This document shows positions 26,136 to 35,441 of a stretch of 64,000 nt of DNA, piece by piece; position 1 is the stretch's first letter, and each line of letters starts with the position of its first letter. This DNA is from Sulfurospirillum barnesii SES-3 (lineage in GTDB: Bacteria; Campylobacterota; Campylobacteria; Campylobacterales; Sulfurospirillaceae): contig NC_018002.1 of assembly GCF_000265295.1 (NCBI RefSeq), forward strand, positions 744,001 through 808,000, given 5' to 3'. The position numbers and the translations under genes are program-made. The notes below the pieces were generated by a model, which was not told the origin of the DNA, made no database searches, and saw only the letters and a list, made by a program, of their open reading frames with translations.

Positions 26136-28328
26136 TTAAAATTTGAGTCCAACGCTGAGCATGACAGAGCGTGGAGCGCCTTGGCTGTAAGTGGTTGTAC
26201 CTGTTTCATAATCACTCGCATTAATCACAGAGATGTACTCTTTATTAAAAATATTATCCAGTTCAAGGCTAACTTTCAGGGTCGATTTTTCGTAGAAATT
26301 TTTCTGTGTGTAGATGGCTTTAAAATCCGCCAACCATGCTTCTTCGACCTTTTCGGTGTTGGTGGCATTGCCATAGCGCTCACCTAAAAAGCGAACCATG
26401 GGCACCAATTCAAAATTGCCTATTTTATAGATTATGCCACTGCGTGCCATCCATTTTGGGGTATCGACCAACTGTTTCCCTTTGGTTTTCATCCCGATAA
26501 TATCTTCATCATACGTAAAATCTGTATACGTTGGGTTGATAAAAAGAGTGGTGCTGTCGTTCATAAAAAAATTAATCTCCGTCTCAATTCCATAGCTGGT
26601 CGCTTTGCCCACATTTTGTTGGTAACTGAGCGTTGCATCTAAGGGATTGATGATGGTGGTTAAAAGGTTTTTATGTTTACCATAAAAAAGTGTCGGTGCA
26701 ATTTCTAGCATCTCGCCTTTAAAGCGCACACCCACATCAAAATTGTGAGACTCTTCAATACCATACCCATCAAATAGATCTTGCGCATTCATGCCAATCG
26801 CTTGAAATTTCGCACGATTGTTCTGATAATAATTCACAAGAGGCATGTAGGAATAGGGTCGAATAAAGTTTTTGCCATAATTGGCATAGGCTTGCCATGA
26901 GGCATCCACATCGTATGACACACCTAGTGTTGGAAGCCAAAGGGCATGACTCTTAGCTTCCCTGTCCAAATCAGGTGTACGAATCAAATCATACGCAGGG
27001 GCTGCTCCACTGCGATAGCCCAGTGATTTAGAATCCTCAAAACGAAAATACTTTAAGCCCGCTTGCCAATGAAAATCCCCCTCATCACCTGAAATTTTCG
27101 CATAGGGACTGTGAATATACGTATCGCCCGTGGTCGCCACAACGCCCATACCTGCATACGCCCCTGCGGTGGTGTAGTTTTTGGTAGAAATATCCATAGC
27201 AGAGCTTTCGTAGTGATACCCCAACGCCATTTTAAAGTGCTCTAATTTTGCATCGACTTCACTAATCATGCCATAACGTTCAATGTCACGAACACGCTCT
27301 TGAATCCGCCCGCCACCGCTGGTAACTCCTTGTGAAATGACGCTATCTTCAAGAGCATAGTAGGGCTTAAAAATCAGCTCAAAGGTATCATCAATCTCGT
27401 AATTGATCACAGCGAAAAGGTCATCGTTTTTATAGCTCCCTTTGTTGTTTTTGTAGTAGTAAATATCCTGAGCAGGAACACCTGTGAGATTGCTGTTGTA
27501 GTCATTTTTATAGTTACGGCTTAAATTGCCACCAGAAATTTGAGCGTAACTAAGAGGTCGGTAAAGGTACTGTTCTTGGTCGTTGTGGTTGTACCAAAGT
27601 TTTAGGGTTGCCTTATCGCCTAAGGGTTGAACTAACGAGACATTGCCATTGATTCTAGGGCCTAACTCTCCTTCCCCTCGCCATTTATCTGCTTGCGCAT
27701 AGGAGAGTGCGCCTGAAAAACGTGTGCCACTTTCATTGATCGTGCCACTGTCCATCCTGAAGTAACTTTTGGTATAGTCATGACTTCCTAGACTTTGGGC
27801 TACTTCAAACCCAAACTCTTTTTGCGCCCATTTAGGATGCAAGGTAATGGCTCCTCCACGAGAACCAACCCCCGCTCCAATATCAGAGGGAACGCCACCT
27901 TTGTACACCGATACAGAGTCCATATTTTCCATATCATACAGATAATCCCGTGGGCCTATGGGGTTGCCACCATAGTTAGGAATGCCCTCAACACTCAAAG
28001 CCCCCATAGAGCTTCTCACCCCTCGCATACGCACACTGCTTTGCTCTACCGCCAGTCCACTGCTATCCACATTTTCAACATTGACCCCAGGTAAAACACT
28101 GATGGCTTCATACACACTCGTACTCGCTTTCACCCCTTGAAGCTCAATCCCTTTAGAGGTGACTTCACTGCCTGTATAAACGCTTTCATTGGCTTGTTTG
28201 GTAGGGGTGATGAGTTTTTCAGCCTCAATGCTTACCGCTTCAAGGGTTTGCGCTGAGGCAAAATTAGAGCAGAGCAGGGATGCGGCAACACAGGAGAAAA
28301 GGCATTTTTTTTGGTGAATTGAGAACAT
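26136..28328 (-). CDS. TonB-dependent outer-membrane receptor
   Basis: A 730-residue outer-membrane transporter. It has a signal peptide ending at ASA (about residue 26), a plug domain (about 45-165) with KGIELQGVKASTSVYEAISVLPGVNVENVD and VRMRGVRSSMGALSVEGIP, and a 22-strand-type barrel ending in SVMLSVGLKF, with a C-terminal aromatic residue. A clear TonB box is not certain; the segment LEAVSIEAE just after the signal peptide is the best candidate. It heads the operon with exbB, exbD, tonB and the DUF364 gene. General resemblance is to ferric-siderophore or ferric-citrate receptors (FecA-like), but the ligand cannot be fixed. Confidence 0.88.
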   Translation of the reverse strand: MFSIHQKKCLFSCVAASLLCSNFASAQTLEAVSIEAEKLITPTKQANESVYTGSEVTSKGIELQGVKASTSVYEAISVLPGVNVENVDSSGLAVEQSSVRMRGVRSSMGALSVEGIPNYGGNPIGPRDYLYDMENMDSVSVYKGGVPSDIGAGVGSRGGAITLHPKWAQKEFGFEVAQSLGSHDYTKSYFRMDSGTINESGTRFSGALSYAQADKWRGEGELGPRINGNVSLVQPLGDKATLKLWYNHNDQEQYLYRPLSYAQISGGNLSRNYKNDYNSNLTGVPAQDIYYYKNNKGSYKNDDLFAVINYEIDDTFELIFKPYYALEDSVISQGVTSGGGRIQERVRDIERYGMISEVDAKLEHFKMALGYHYESSAMDISTKNYTTAGAYAGMGVVATTGDTYIHSPYAKISGDEGDFHWQAGLKYFRFEDSKSLGYRSGAAPAYDLIRTPDLDREAKSHALWLPTLGVSYDVDASWQAYANYGKNFIRPYSYMPLVNYYQNNRAKFQAIGMNAQDLFDGYGIEESHNFDVGVRFKGEMLEIAPTLFYGKHKNLLTTIINPLDATLSYQQNVGKATSYGIETEINFFMNDSTTLFINPTYTDFTYDEDIIGMKTKGKQLVDTPKWMARSGIIYKIGNFELVPMVRFLGERYGNATNTEKVEEAWLADFKAIYTQKNFYEKSTLKVSLELDNIFNKEYISVINASDYETGTTTYSQGAPRSVMLSVGLKF

Positions 28329-28410
28329 TAATTTCCTTTTAGTATTTTTAAATCATACGAAATTAAATAAAATATTATATAAATTAATGTTTATTATTTA
28401 TTAAATTTAA

Positions 28411-28580
28411 GTAATACTTTGGCGTTCATTTTTGTTTTATGATAAAACAAGCTCTCTGCGTATCTTTGTCGATGGGAAAGAAGAGGTTAAAGTAGAAGCC
28501 AATAAGCTAGATATTCGGTGTCAGTCGTATATTGAAATGATTATTGTACAAGGGTTAAAAGGGCGAATGGCGAATGGCTA
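28411..28580 (+). pseudogene. Possible gene remnant ending in the heptamer array
   Basis: An open frame reading ...DKTSSLRIFVDGKEEVKVEAN... and ending ...IVQGLKGRMANG at TAA 28578-28580. Its composition looks like real coding sequence, but there is no good ATG or ribosome site (only TTG 28432), and it stops at the edge of the tandem repeat. I do not recognise the family. A decayed gene fragment is the best reading. Confidence 0.35.
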
Positions 28581-28670
28581 AAAGTTAAAAGTTAAAAGTT
28601 AAAAGTTAAAAGTTAAAAGTTAAAAGTTAAAAGTTAAAAGTTAAAAGTTAAAAGTTAAAAGTTAAAAGTT
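28579..28670 (+). repeat. Tandem array of the 7-bp unit TAAAAGT, 13 copies
   Basis: Thirteen perfect head-to-tail copies of TAAAAGT without spacers (28579-28669) plus one base. The array follows GGCGAATGGCGAATGGC. Length changes by slipped-strand copying are likely. It lies outside any intact gene. Confidence 0.97.
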
Positions 28671-28863
28671 TAGCTCTGCCCCCCTAAATTTCTAAATTTG
28701 AGATGAATAGGTTCATAAAGCTAGATAAAAAAAGGTAGCTTGAAATGAAAAAATTCTTAAGATTTAAGGGAGGTGAAAGGTGGAAACCATCCCCATTAAT
28801 TCCAAGGTTTTGTTAGGTTTTAAATATTGGCAGAACTAAACCGCTTACAATTGCCACAACGAG

Positions 28864-30174
28864 GGGAGCGTTAGAAATTCTGTGTCAATCAGGTAGTATT
28901 TCAAATACACAAGGATTGAACGATGGAATTTCAGATAGACACAGAGGCAATATTACAGCACATACGTGAGGGCAAAGCCCTTGGAGGGAAAGATGGAGCA
29001 CTGGCTCCTCTTATTAAACAACTAACAGAAGCAGCACTTCAAGCAGAGATAGAATCGCACCTTACCCAAGATTTGCAAAAGAATCGTAAAAATGGATTTA
29101 GCTCTAAAACAATGAAGAGTGAAGTAGGTAACTTCGAACTCGATGTTCCAAGAGATCGAACTGGTAGATTCGAGCCTCAAATCGTGAAGAAAAATCAAAC
29201 CCATATGTCGGATCAAATAGAGCAAAAGATACTCTCACTCTATGCCCTTGGCAACAGTTATAGCCAAATAGTTGACCTTATTGAAGAAATATACGGTGTA
29301 GGCTTCTCTAAAGCCACCATAAGCGCCGTAACCGATAAAATCCTACCCATGTTACAAGAGTGGCGCGTTCGCCCCTTGGAAGAGCTGTATCCCTTTATAT
29401 TCTTAGATGCCATTCACTATAAAGTGAAAGATGAAGGCAAATATATTTCCAAAGCATTTTATACCGTGCTTGGTGTTAAAACCGATGGTAAAAAAGAGAT
29501 ATTAGGTCTTTATTTAGGTGAAAGTGAAGGAGCAAAGTTCTGGTTACAAGTGCTCACAGATCTGCAAAACCGTGGAGTGAAAGATATATTGATTGCCTCA
29601 GTCGATGGACTTAAAGGATTTCCTGAAGCGATTAACTCAGTATTTCCCAATACAGAAGTTCAGCTGTGTATCGTCCATCAAATACGCAATTCCCTCAGGT
29701 TTATAGGCTCAATCAATCAAAAGCAATTTGCTAGTGAACTTAAAGCAGTCTATCAAGCATTTTCCAAAGAAGAAGCTGAAAATGAACTGGATAAACTGGA
29801 AGAAAAATGGGGTAAAAAATACCCTATTGTTTTTCAATCATGGCGCAACAAATGGGATAACCTCTCACTGTATTTTCAGTACCCTGAAGATATTAGACGT
29901 GTTATTTATACCACCAATATTATTGAATCCGTTCATCGCCAGTTTAGAACATTGACAAAGACTAAAGGGGCTTTTCCAAATGATGATAGCTTACTCAAAC
30001 TTCTTTTTATGGGTATTAAAAATGCAGAAAAAAAATGGACAATGCCTATACGAAATTGGAGTCTAACCCTCTCACAACTCTCAATTTATTTCGAGGGTAG
30101 ACTCAACAAGGCTTTAAATTTATGATACAATTTTAGGAACTACTTGGTGCTGACACAGATTTTTGAACACTCCC
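28864..30174 (+). mobile_element. IS256-family insertion sequence, copy 1 (1311 bp)
   Basis: Imperfect terminal inverted repeats begin GGGAGCGTTAGAAATTCTGTG (left) and GGGAGTGTTCAAAAATCTGTG (right, on the other strand), differing in a few bases. ACAACGAG is duplicated on both sides (28856-28863 and 30175-30182), the 8 bp expected for IS256 insertions. It holds one transposase gene. Confidence 0.95.
28923..30125 (+). CDS. IS256-family (mutator-type) transposase, copy 1
   Basis: A 400-residue transposase. The acidic catalytic residues are visible in FLDAIHYKVKD (first Asp), ASVDGLKGFPEAI (second Asp) and NIIESVHRQFR (Glu). CIVHQIRNSLRF is also a family motif. The length is full and no frameshift is seen, so it may be active. 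It differs from copy 2 at about 13 residues, so the two copies were not made from one another recently. Confidence 0.95.
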   Translation: MEFQIDTEAILQHIREGKALGGKDGALAPLIKQLTEAALQAEIESHLTQDLQKNRKNGFSSKTMKSEVGNFELDVPRDRTGRFEPQIVKKNQTHMSDQIEQKILSLYALGNSYSQIVDLIEEIYGVGFSKATISAVTDKILPMLQEWRVRPLEELYPFIFLDAIHYKVKDEGKYISKAFYTVLGVKTDGKKEILGLYLGESEGAKFWLQVLTDLQNRGVKDILIASVDGLKGFPEAINSVFPNTEVQLCIVHQIRNSLRFIGSINQKQFASELKAVYQAFSKEEAENELDKLEEKWGKKYPIVFQSWRNKWDNLSLYFQYPEDIRRVIYTTNIIESVHRQFRTLTKTKGAFPNDDSLLKLLFMGIKNAEKKWTMPIRNWSLTLSQLSIYFEGRLNKALNL

Positions 30175-30353
30175 ACAACGAGTGCTATTACTGAAATAAT
30201 AAAAGTCCATTTTTCATATGAAAATGTTCTATCATTTTTACCAGACAAACTAATCCAGACATATGGAAATATTTTTTGGAAAAAAATCAAGATTGATATA
30301 ACTACAAGAGTTACAGTCATAGCAAACCAAAATATACCTTCAATACTTTTATC

Positions 30354-31664
30354 GGGAGTGTTCAAAAATCTGTGTCAGCACCAAGTAGCTCCTAAAATTG
30401 TATCATAAATTTAAAGCCTTGTTGAGTCTGCCCTCAAAATAAATTGAGAGTTGTGAGAGGGTTAGACTCCAATTTCGTATAGGCATTGTCCATTTTTTTT
30501 CTGCATTTTTGATTCCCATAAACAATAATTTGAGTAAGCTATCATCATTTGGAAAAGCCCCTTTAGTCTTTGTGAGGGTTCTAAATTGGCGATGAACGGA
30601 TTCAATAATATTGGTGGTATAAATAACACGTCTAATATCTTCTGGATACTGAAAGTACACTGAGAGATTCTCCCATTTGTTACGCCAAGATTGAAAAACA
30701 ATAGGGTATTTTTTACCCCATTTTTCTTCCAGTTTATCCAGTTCATTTTCAGCTTCTTCTTTGGAAAATGCTTGATAGACTGCTTTAAGTTCACTAGCAA
30801 ATTGCTTTTGATTGATTGAGCCTATAAACCTGAGGGAATTGCGTATTTGATGGACGATACACAGCTGAACTTCTGTATTGGGAAATACTGAAGTGATGGC
30901 TTCAGGAAATCCTTTAAGTCCATCGACTGAGGCAATCAATATATCTTTCACTCCACGGTTTTGCAGATCTGTGAGCACTTGTAACCAGAACTTTGCTCCT
31001 TCACTTTCACCTAAATAAAGACCGAGTATCTCTTTTTTACCATCGGTTCTAACACCTAGTACGGTATAAAAGGCTTTAGAGATATAACGTCCTTCATCTT
31101 TGACTTTATAGTGAATGGCATCTAAAAATATAAAGGGATAGAGCTCTTCCAAGGGACGAACTCGCCATTCTTGTAGCATGGGTAGGATTTTATCGGTTAC
31201 TGCACTTATCGTGGCTTTAGAGAAGCCCACTCCATAAATCTCTTCTATATGATCTGCTATTTGGCTATAACTGTTGCCAAGGGCATAGAGTGAGAGTATC
31301 TTTTGTTCTATTTGATCTGACATATGGGTCTGATTTTTCTTTACAATTTGAGGCTCGAATGTGCCTGCTCTATCTCGTGGGACATCCAGTTCAAAACTGC
31401 CTACTTCACTCTTCATTGTTTTAGAGCTACTGCCATTTTTACGGTTTTTTACTAAATCCTGTGTGAGATGGGATTCTATCTCTGCTTGAAGCGCTGCTTC
31501 TGTCAGTTGTTTAATCAATGGAGCCAGTGCTCCATCTTTCCCACCAAGGGCTTTACCCTCACGAATCTGTTGTAATATTGCCTCTGTGTCTATCTGAAAT
31601 TCCATCGTTCAATCCTTGTGTCTTTGAAATACTACCTGATTGACACAGAATTTCTAACGCTCCC
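30354..31664 (-). mobile_element. IS256-family insertion sequence, copy 2 (1311 bp), inverted
   Basis: Same length and end sequences as copy 1 but in opposite orientation. CTTTTATC is duplicated on both sides (30346-30353 and 31665-31672), different from the duplication around copy 1, so this was a separate insertion. The two copies are 179 bp apart and could recombine or form a cruciform. Confidence 0.95.
30403..31605 (-). CDS. IS256-family (mutator-type) transposase, copy 2
   Basis: Full-length 400-residue transposase with the same catalytic motifs as copy 1. Replacements include LQQIREG for LQHIREG, LVKNRKNGSS for LQKNRKNGFS and ADHIEEI for VDLIEEI. No stop or frameshift is present. Confidence 0.95.
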   Translation of the reverse strand: MEFQIDTEAILQQIREGKALGGKDGALAPLIKQLTEAALQAEIESHLTQDLVKNRKNGSSSKTMKSEVGSFELDVPRDRAGTFEPQIVKKNQTHMSDQIEQKILSLYALGNSYSQIADHIEEIYGVGFSKATISAVTDKILPMLQEWRVRPLEELYPFIFLDAIHYKVKDEGRYISKAFYTVLGVRTDGKKEILGLYLGESEGAKFWLQVLTDLQNRGVKDILIASVDGLKGFPEAITSVFPNTEVQLCIVHQIRNSLRFIGSINQKQFASELKAVYQAFSKEEAENELDKLEEKWGKKYPIVFQSWRNKWENLSVYFQYPEDIRRVIYTTNIIESVHRQFRTLTKTKGAFPNDDSLLKLLFMGIKNAEKKWTMPIRNWSLTLSQLSIYFEGRLNKALNL

Positions 31665-32128
31665 CTTTTATCACTTTTTATCAAGTCTATTGAATGTTGA
31701 AAGCTAGTAATTACTGCAATAGGAGATAAAAAAAGTGAAAACCTTTGAATTGGTGAATACCAAGGTCTTTTGGCTTTAAAGAATTTTCTTAACTTTGAGT
31801 TGGTTCCTAAGAACCATGTCTCATTTTTTGAGTGTAATTGGTAACTTATATTATTGTGGTTAAAGCTTACTGATAAACCTGATACAATATTCCGTTCCTT
31901 CCATACGAGAATTTTAAGGCTCATATAGTCTGTAGGAGGAATATCCGAAATCAAATTTAATGATTCAATATCAGTTATTTTTATACTTTCTTCATTGTTT
32001 TTATATTCGATTTCTATATTTTTTTCTTCGTTGGACTGAATTTCAATTAGTGCACACAATTCTAATATATCCTCTCGATACATTAGAACAGGTTTTACTG
32101 ACACATTATTTCTATATTCTTTTTCCAT

Positions 32129-32614
32129 GTTTCCTCTTAAGATAAAACTTAACTATTTATTCAACGAACATTATATATCAATCAGTCTGTTATTCTTAGA
32201 TAAACGAACATAAAAAATGTTCGTTTATTGAATTAAAATGCTTTAAAATGCGATTTTTTTCACCGTTTTATAGTCAAAAGCACTAAAATTTTTCTAATAT
32301 CAATGTACATTTAAAAATATATTTGGCGTTATTTGAACATAGTGTCGTTTAATCGGAAGAAAAAAGTGTTAAATGGTCATTGTGTCGTTTAATGTTTAGG
32401 CGTTTATAATGAAAATATAGAAAGTGAAAGGCTACTTTTTTATCTGCCACAACCCCATAGAATTCTTGCACATAACGTTACATCTCTCTTTTACATGTAA
32501 CCTAAAAATCCTTAAAAAATTAAAATTTCTAAACTAAATTATTGACTTAAGTCATAGATTGGATTTTTGCTAAGTGATAGAATCTCCTCGTAACTCAAAT
32601 CAGGAGGTATCGAT
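32129..32614. promoter_or_regulatory. Upstream region of the nap operon with inverted and direct repeats
   Basis: 486 bp without a gene. It holds a perfect 12-bp inverted repeat at 32200-32228, a third related half-site ACGAACATT near 32165, the direct repeats GTGTCGTTTAAT at 32342-32353 and 32382-32393, and TTACATGTAA at 32491. The nap promoter should lie here; a sigma-70 -10 is not obvious. A strong CAGGAGG precedes napA. Confidence 0.5.
32200..32228. promoter_or_regulatory. Perfect 12-bp inverted repeat
   Basis: ATAAACGAACAT-AAAAA-ATGTTCGTTTAT. It lies 72 bp before the broken membrane-protein gene and about 390 bp before napA. It could be an operator for the former gene, or a hairpin. The half-site ACGAACAT occurs once more nearby. 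Confidence 0.55.
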
Positions 32615-35404
32615 ATGTCGCTTTCAAGAAGAGACTTTCTAAAAACAACTGCCGCTGCTAGTGCTGCGGCTGCGGTGGGTATTGGTGTACCCGCTGAGCT
32701 TAAGGCTGCTGGTGAGCAAGCGGAAGCTAATTGGCGATGGGACAAATCTGTGTGCCGTTTCTGTGGTACCGGTTGTGGTATTATGGTGGCGACCAAAGAG
32801 GGTAAAATTGTCGCTGTCAAAGGTGATCCAGCCGCTCCCGTCAATCGTGGACTTAACTGTATCAAAGGCTATTTTAACGCCAAAATTATGTACGGTGCGG
32901 ACAGATTAAAACAACCCCTTCTTCGTATGAACGATAAAGGTGAGTTTGACAAAAAAGGTCAGTTTAAACCTGTTTCATGGAAGCGTGCGTTTGATGAGAT
33001 GGAAAAACACATCAAAGCAGCACTTAAAGTGGGTGGGCCAGAGGCGATTGGTGTGTTTGGTTCAGGTCAGTACACCATTCAAGAAGGGTATGCGGCTGCT
33101 AAGATGATGAAGGCTGGTTTTCGTGCCAACGGAATTGATCCTAATGCACGTCACTGTATGGCTTCAGCGGTTGCAGGCTTTATGCAAACCTTTGGTATTG
33201 ATGAGCCAGCAGGGTGTTATGATGATATTGAAATTACCGATACTATCATTACATGGGGCGCTAATATGGCAGAGATGCACCCGATTTTATGGTCACGTGT
33301 GAGTGATAGAAAACTTACCTCACCTGATCGTGTCAAAATCGTTAACCTCTCAACCTATACCCACCGCTGTTCTGACCTTGCGGACCTTGAAATCATCTTC
33401 TCTCCAAGTACCGATTTGGCAATTTGGAACTATATCGCTCGTGAGATTGTCTACAATCATCCAGAAGCGATTGATTGGGATTTTGTTAAGAAAAATACCA
33501 TTTTTACAACAGGTTTTGCGAACATTGGTTATGGTATGCGAACCGAGGCTGAGGCTAAAAAATTAGGCTATTCTGCAAAAGAACTTGAAGTCATTAAAAA
33601 AGAAGATGCCAAAGTCATTTCTGAAAAAGAAGCTCCAGGTCTTGCACACTTAGGTGTCAAAGCAGGCGATGTTATGAAAATGGACAAAGCAGATGCAGCT
33701 GGTGCACATTGGGAAATTAGCTTTGAAGATTTCAAAAAAGCTTTAGAGCCTTATACGCTGGAGTATGTCGCAAAGATTTCTAAAGGTAATCCCGATGAAA
33801 AACTAGAAGATTTCAAAGTTAAACTTCAAGAACTTGCCAATCTTTATATTGAAAAAAATAGAAAAGTCGTTAGTTTCTGGACAATGGGCTTTAACCAGCA
33901 CCAAAGAGGCACATGGGTTAATGAGCAGTCCTACATGGTTCACTTCCTTTTAGGCAAACAAGCCAAACCAGGTGATGGAGCGTTTTCTCTTACAGGACAG
34001 CCAAGTGCATGTGGAACTGCACGTGAAGTAGGTACCTTTACACACCGACTCCCCGCAGATATGGATGTTTCCATTCCCAAACATAGAGAAGTGAGTGAAA
34101 AAATTTGGAAGCTACCTGCTGGCACACTCAACCCAATGGGTTACCAACACATTATGAACATTCACCGTCAAATTGAGAGTGGAAAAATCAAATTTGCATG
34201 GGTAAACGTCTGTAATCCTTACCAAGATACTGCCAATGCCAATCACTGGATTAAAGCAGCACGAGAGCTCGATAACTTTATTGTTTGTTCCGATGCGTAT
34301 CCTGGGATTTCTGCCAAAGTATCTGACCTTATTCTTCCCTCAGCAATGATTTATGAAAAATGGGGCTCTTACGGTAATGCCGAGCGAAGAACACAACACT
34401 GGAGACAGCAAGTCTTACCTGTTGGCGATGCGATGAGCGATACATGGCAGTGGGTTGAACTTTCAAAACGCTTTACGATTAAAGACGTGTGGGGTGAGCA
34501 ACCGATTAAAGGTGGCAAGTTACCAAACGTCATTGAAGCGGCAAAAGCAATGGGCTACAAAGAGACTGACACCATGTATGATGTTCTTTTTGCCACACCA
34601 TTTGCAAAACAATTTAAAGCAGATGATGCCATTGGTAAAGGGTTCGATAACAGTGAAGTCTTTGGTGATGCTCGAAAAGTCATGGGCAGTGATGGCAAAG
34701 AGTGGACGGGTTATGGCTTCTTTATTCAAAAATCGATTTGGGAAGAGTACCGTCAGTTTGGATTAGGACATGGACATGACCTTGCAGACTTTGATACGTA
34801 TCATAAAGTAAGAGGTTTAAAATGGCCTGTTGTGGATGGTAAAGAGACCCAATGGCGTTTTAATGCAAAATACGACCCGTATGCTGCAAAAGCAGGCAAT
34901 GGTGATTTTGCTTTCTATGGTGATTTTGCAAAAGCCCTTAAAAAAGGTAACTTAGTAAAACCAACCACAGAAGAGACTTATTCACTTAAAAATAAAGCAA
35001 AAATCTTCTTTAGACCGTACATGGATCCATGTGAAATGCCAGATCGTGAGTACGATACATGGCTATGTACAGGACGTGTGTTAGAGCACTGGCATAGTGG
35101 TACGATGACCATGAGGGTACCTGAACTTTACCGTGCCGTTCCTGAAGCGCTTTGCTACATGCACCCAGAAGATGCAAAAGCAAAAGGGTTTAAACAAGGC
35201 GATATGATTTGGTTAGAGAGTCGTCGAGGTTCATGTAAAGCCCGTGTTGAAACCAGAGGACGTAATAGAACGCCTCGTGGATTGGTGTTTGTTCCATGGT
35301 TTGATGAGAAGGTTATGATTAATAAAGTCTGCCTTGATGCAACGTGCCCGATTTCAAAACAGACCGATTATAAAAAATGTGCTGTTAAGCTCTATAAAGC
35401 CTAA
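32615..35404 (+). CDS. napA: Periplasmic nitrate reductase catalytic subunit NapA
   Basis: Molybdenum enzyme that reduces nitrate to nitrite in the periplasm. The 929-residue protein begins with a twin-arginine signal ([17 protein letters not shown]). One [4Fe-4S] cluster is bound by C47, C50, C54 and C82; C181 in ARHCMASAV is the molybdenum ligand. The bis-molybdopterin domains run to the C-terminus ([11 protein letters not shown]). The length matches epsilonproteobacterial NapA, which is longer than that of E. coli. ATG 32615 is preceded by CAGGAGG. It heads napAGHBFLD, and there is no napC, as usual in this group, where NapGH deliver electrons. Confidence 0.98.
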   Translation: MSLSRRDFLKTTAAASAAAAVGIGVPAELKAAGEQAEANWRWDKSVCRFCGTGCGIMVATKEGKIVAVKGDPAAPVNRGLNCIKGYFNAKIMYGADRLKQPLLRMNDKGEFDKKGQFKPVSWKRAFDEMEKHIKAALKVGGPEAIGVFGSGQYTIQEGYAAAKMMKAGFRANGIDPNARHCMASAVAGFMQTFGIDEPAGCYDDIEITDTIITWGANMAEMHPILWSRVSDRKLTSPDRVKIVNLSTYTHRCSDLADLEIIFSPSTDLAIWNYIAREIVYNHPEAIDWDFVKKNTIFTTGFANIGYGMRTEAEAKKLGYSAKELEVIKKEDAKVISEKEAPGLAHLGVKAGDVMKMDKADAAGAHWEISFEDFKKALEPYTLEYVAKISKGNPDEKLEDFKVKLQELANLYIEKNRKVVSFWTMGFNQHQRGTWVNEQSYMVHFLLGKQAKPGDGAFSLTGQPSACGTAREVGTFTHRLPADMDVSIPKHREVSEKIWKLPAGTLNPMGYQHIMNIHRQIESGKIKFAWVNVCNPYQDTANANHWIKAARELDNFIVCSDAYPGISAKVSDLILPSAMIYEKWGSYGNAERRTQHWRQQVLPVGDAMSDTWQWVELSKRFTIKDVWGEQPIKGGKLPNVIEAAKAMGYKETDTMYDVLFATPFAKQFKADDAIGKGFDNSEVFGDARKVMGSDGKEWTGYGFFIQKSIWEEYRQFGLGHGHDLADFDTYHKVRGLKWPVVDGKETQWRFNAKYDPYAAKAGNGDFAFYGDFAKALKKGNLVKPTTEETYSLKNKAKIFFRPYMDPCEMPDREYDTWLCTGRVLEHWHSGTMTMRVPELYRAVPEALCYMHPEDAKAKGFKQGDMIWLESRRGSCKARVETRGRNRTPRGLVFVPWFDEKVMINKVCLDATCPISKQTDYKKCAVKLYKA

Positions 35405-35441
35405 TAGATACGTTATTAATGCGTGATATAAAGGAGCGTTT

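Larger units (their letters stand above)
28329..28863. other. Rearranged intergenic stretch before the first IS copy
   Basis: Contains an AT-rich promoter region for the receptor operon (28329-28430; AT-rich enough for a Fur box, though no clear 19-bp match is seen), a short open remnant (28411-28580), a heptamer array (28579-28670) and the 3' end of the broken membrane-protein gene (28813-28863, minus). Nothing else is recognisable. Confidence 0.5.
28813..32128 (-). pseudogene. Membrane-protein gene broken by two IS256-family insertions
   Basis: One gene in three pieces on the minus strand: 31673-32128, 30183-30353 and 28813-28863. Removing both IS copies and one copy of each 8-bp target duplication restores a continuous frame of 226 codons (225 residues) from ATG 32128 to TAA 28813. 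The joins read SDK|SIEG and IALVV|AIVSG in frame. The product would have a soluble N-terminal part (about 130 residues, rich in Glu, Asn and Lys) and three membrane helices near the C-terminus. I do not recognise the family. The reconstruction is direct from sequence; the former function is unknown. Confidence 0.85.

Noticed and set aside
28329-28440. Fur box upstream of the TonB-dependent receptor
   Set aside because: The stretch is AT-rich enough to give weak partial matches, but no site close to the 19-bp consensus could be picked out.
28579-28670. Regular repeats that might be a CRISPR array
   Set aside because: The unit is 7 bp with no spacers and no cas genes are near; it is a simple tandem repeat.
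28864-31664. Composite transposon formed by two inverted IS copies
   Set aside because: Each copy has its own 8-bp target duplication, the copies differ in sequence, and the 179 bp between them is part of the disrupted gene, so they are two separate insertions.
32560-32614. Sigma-54 promoter before napA (GGATTTTTGC)
   Set aside because: The GG and GC elements are only six bases apart, while sigma-54 needs ten.
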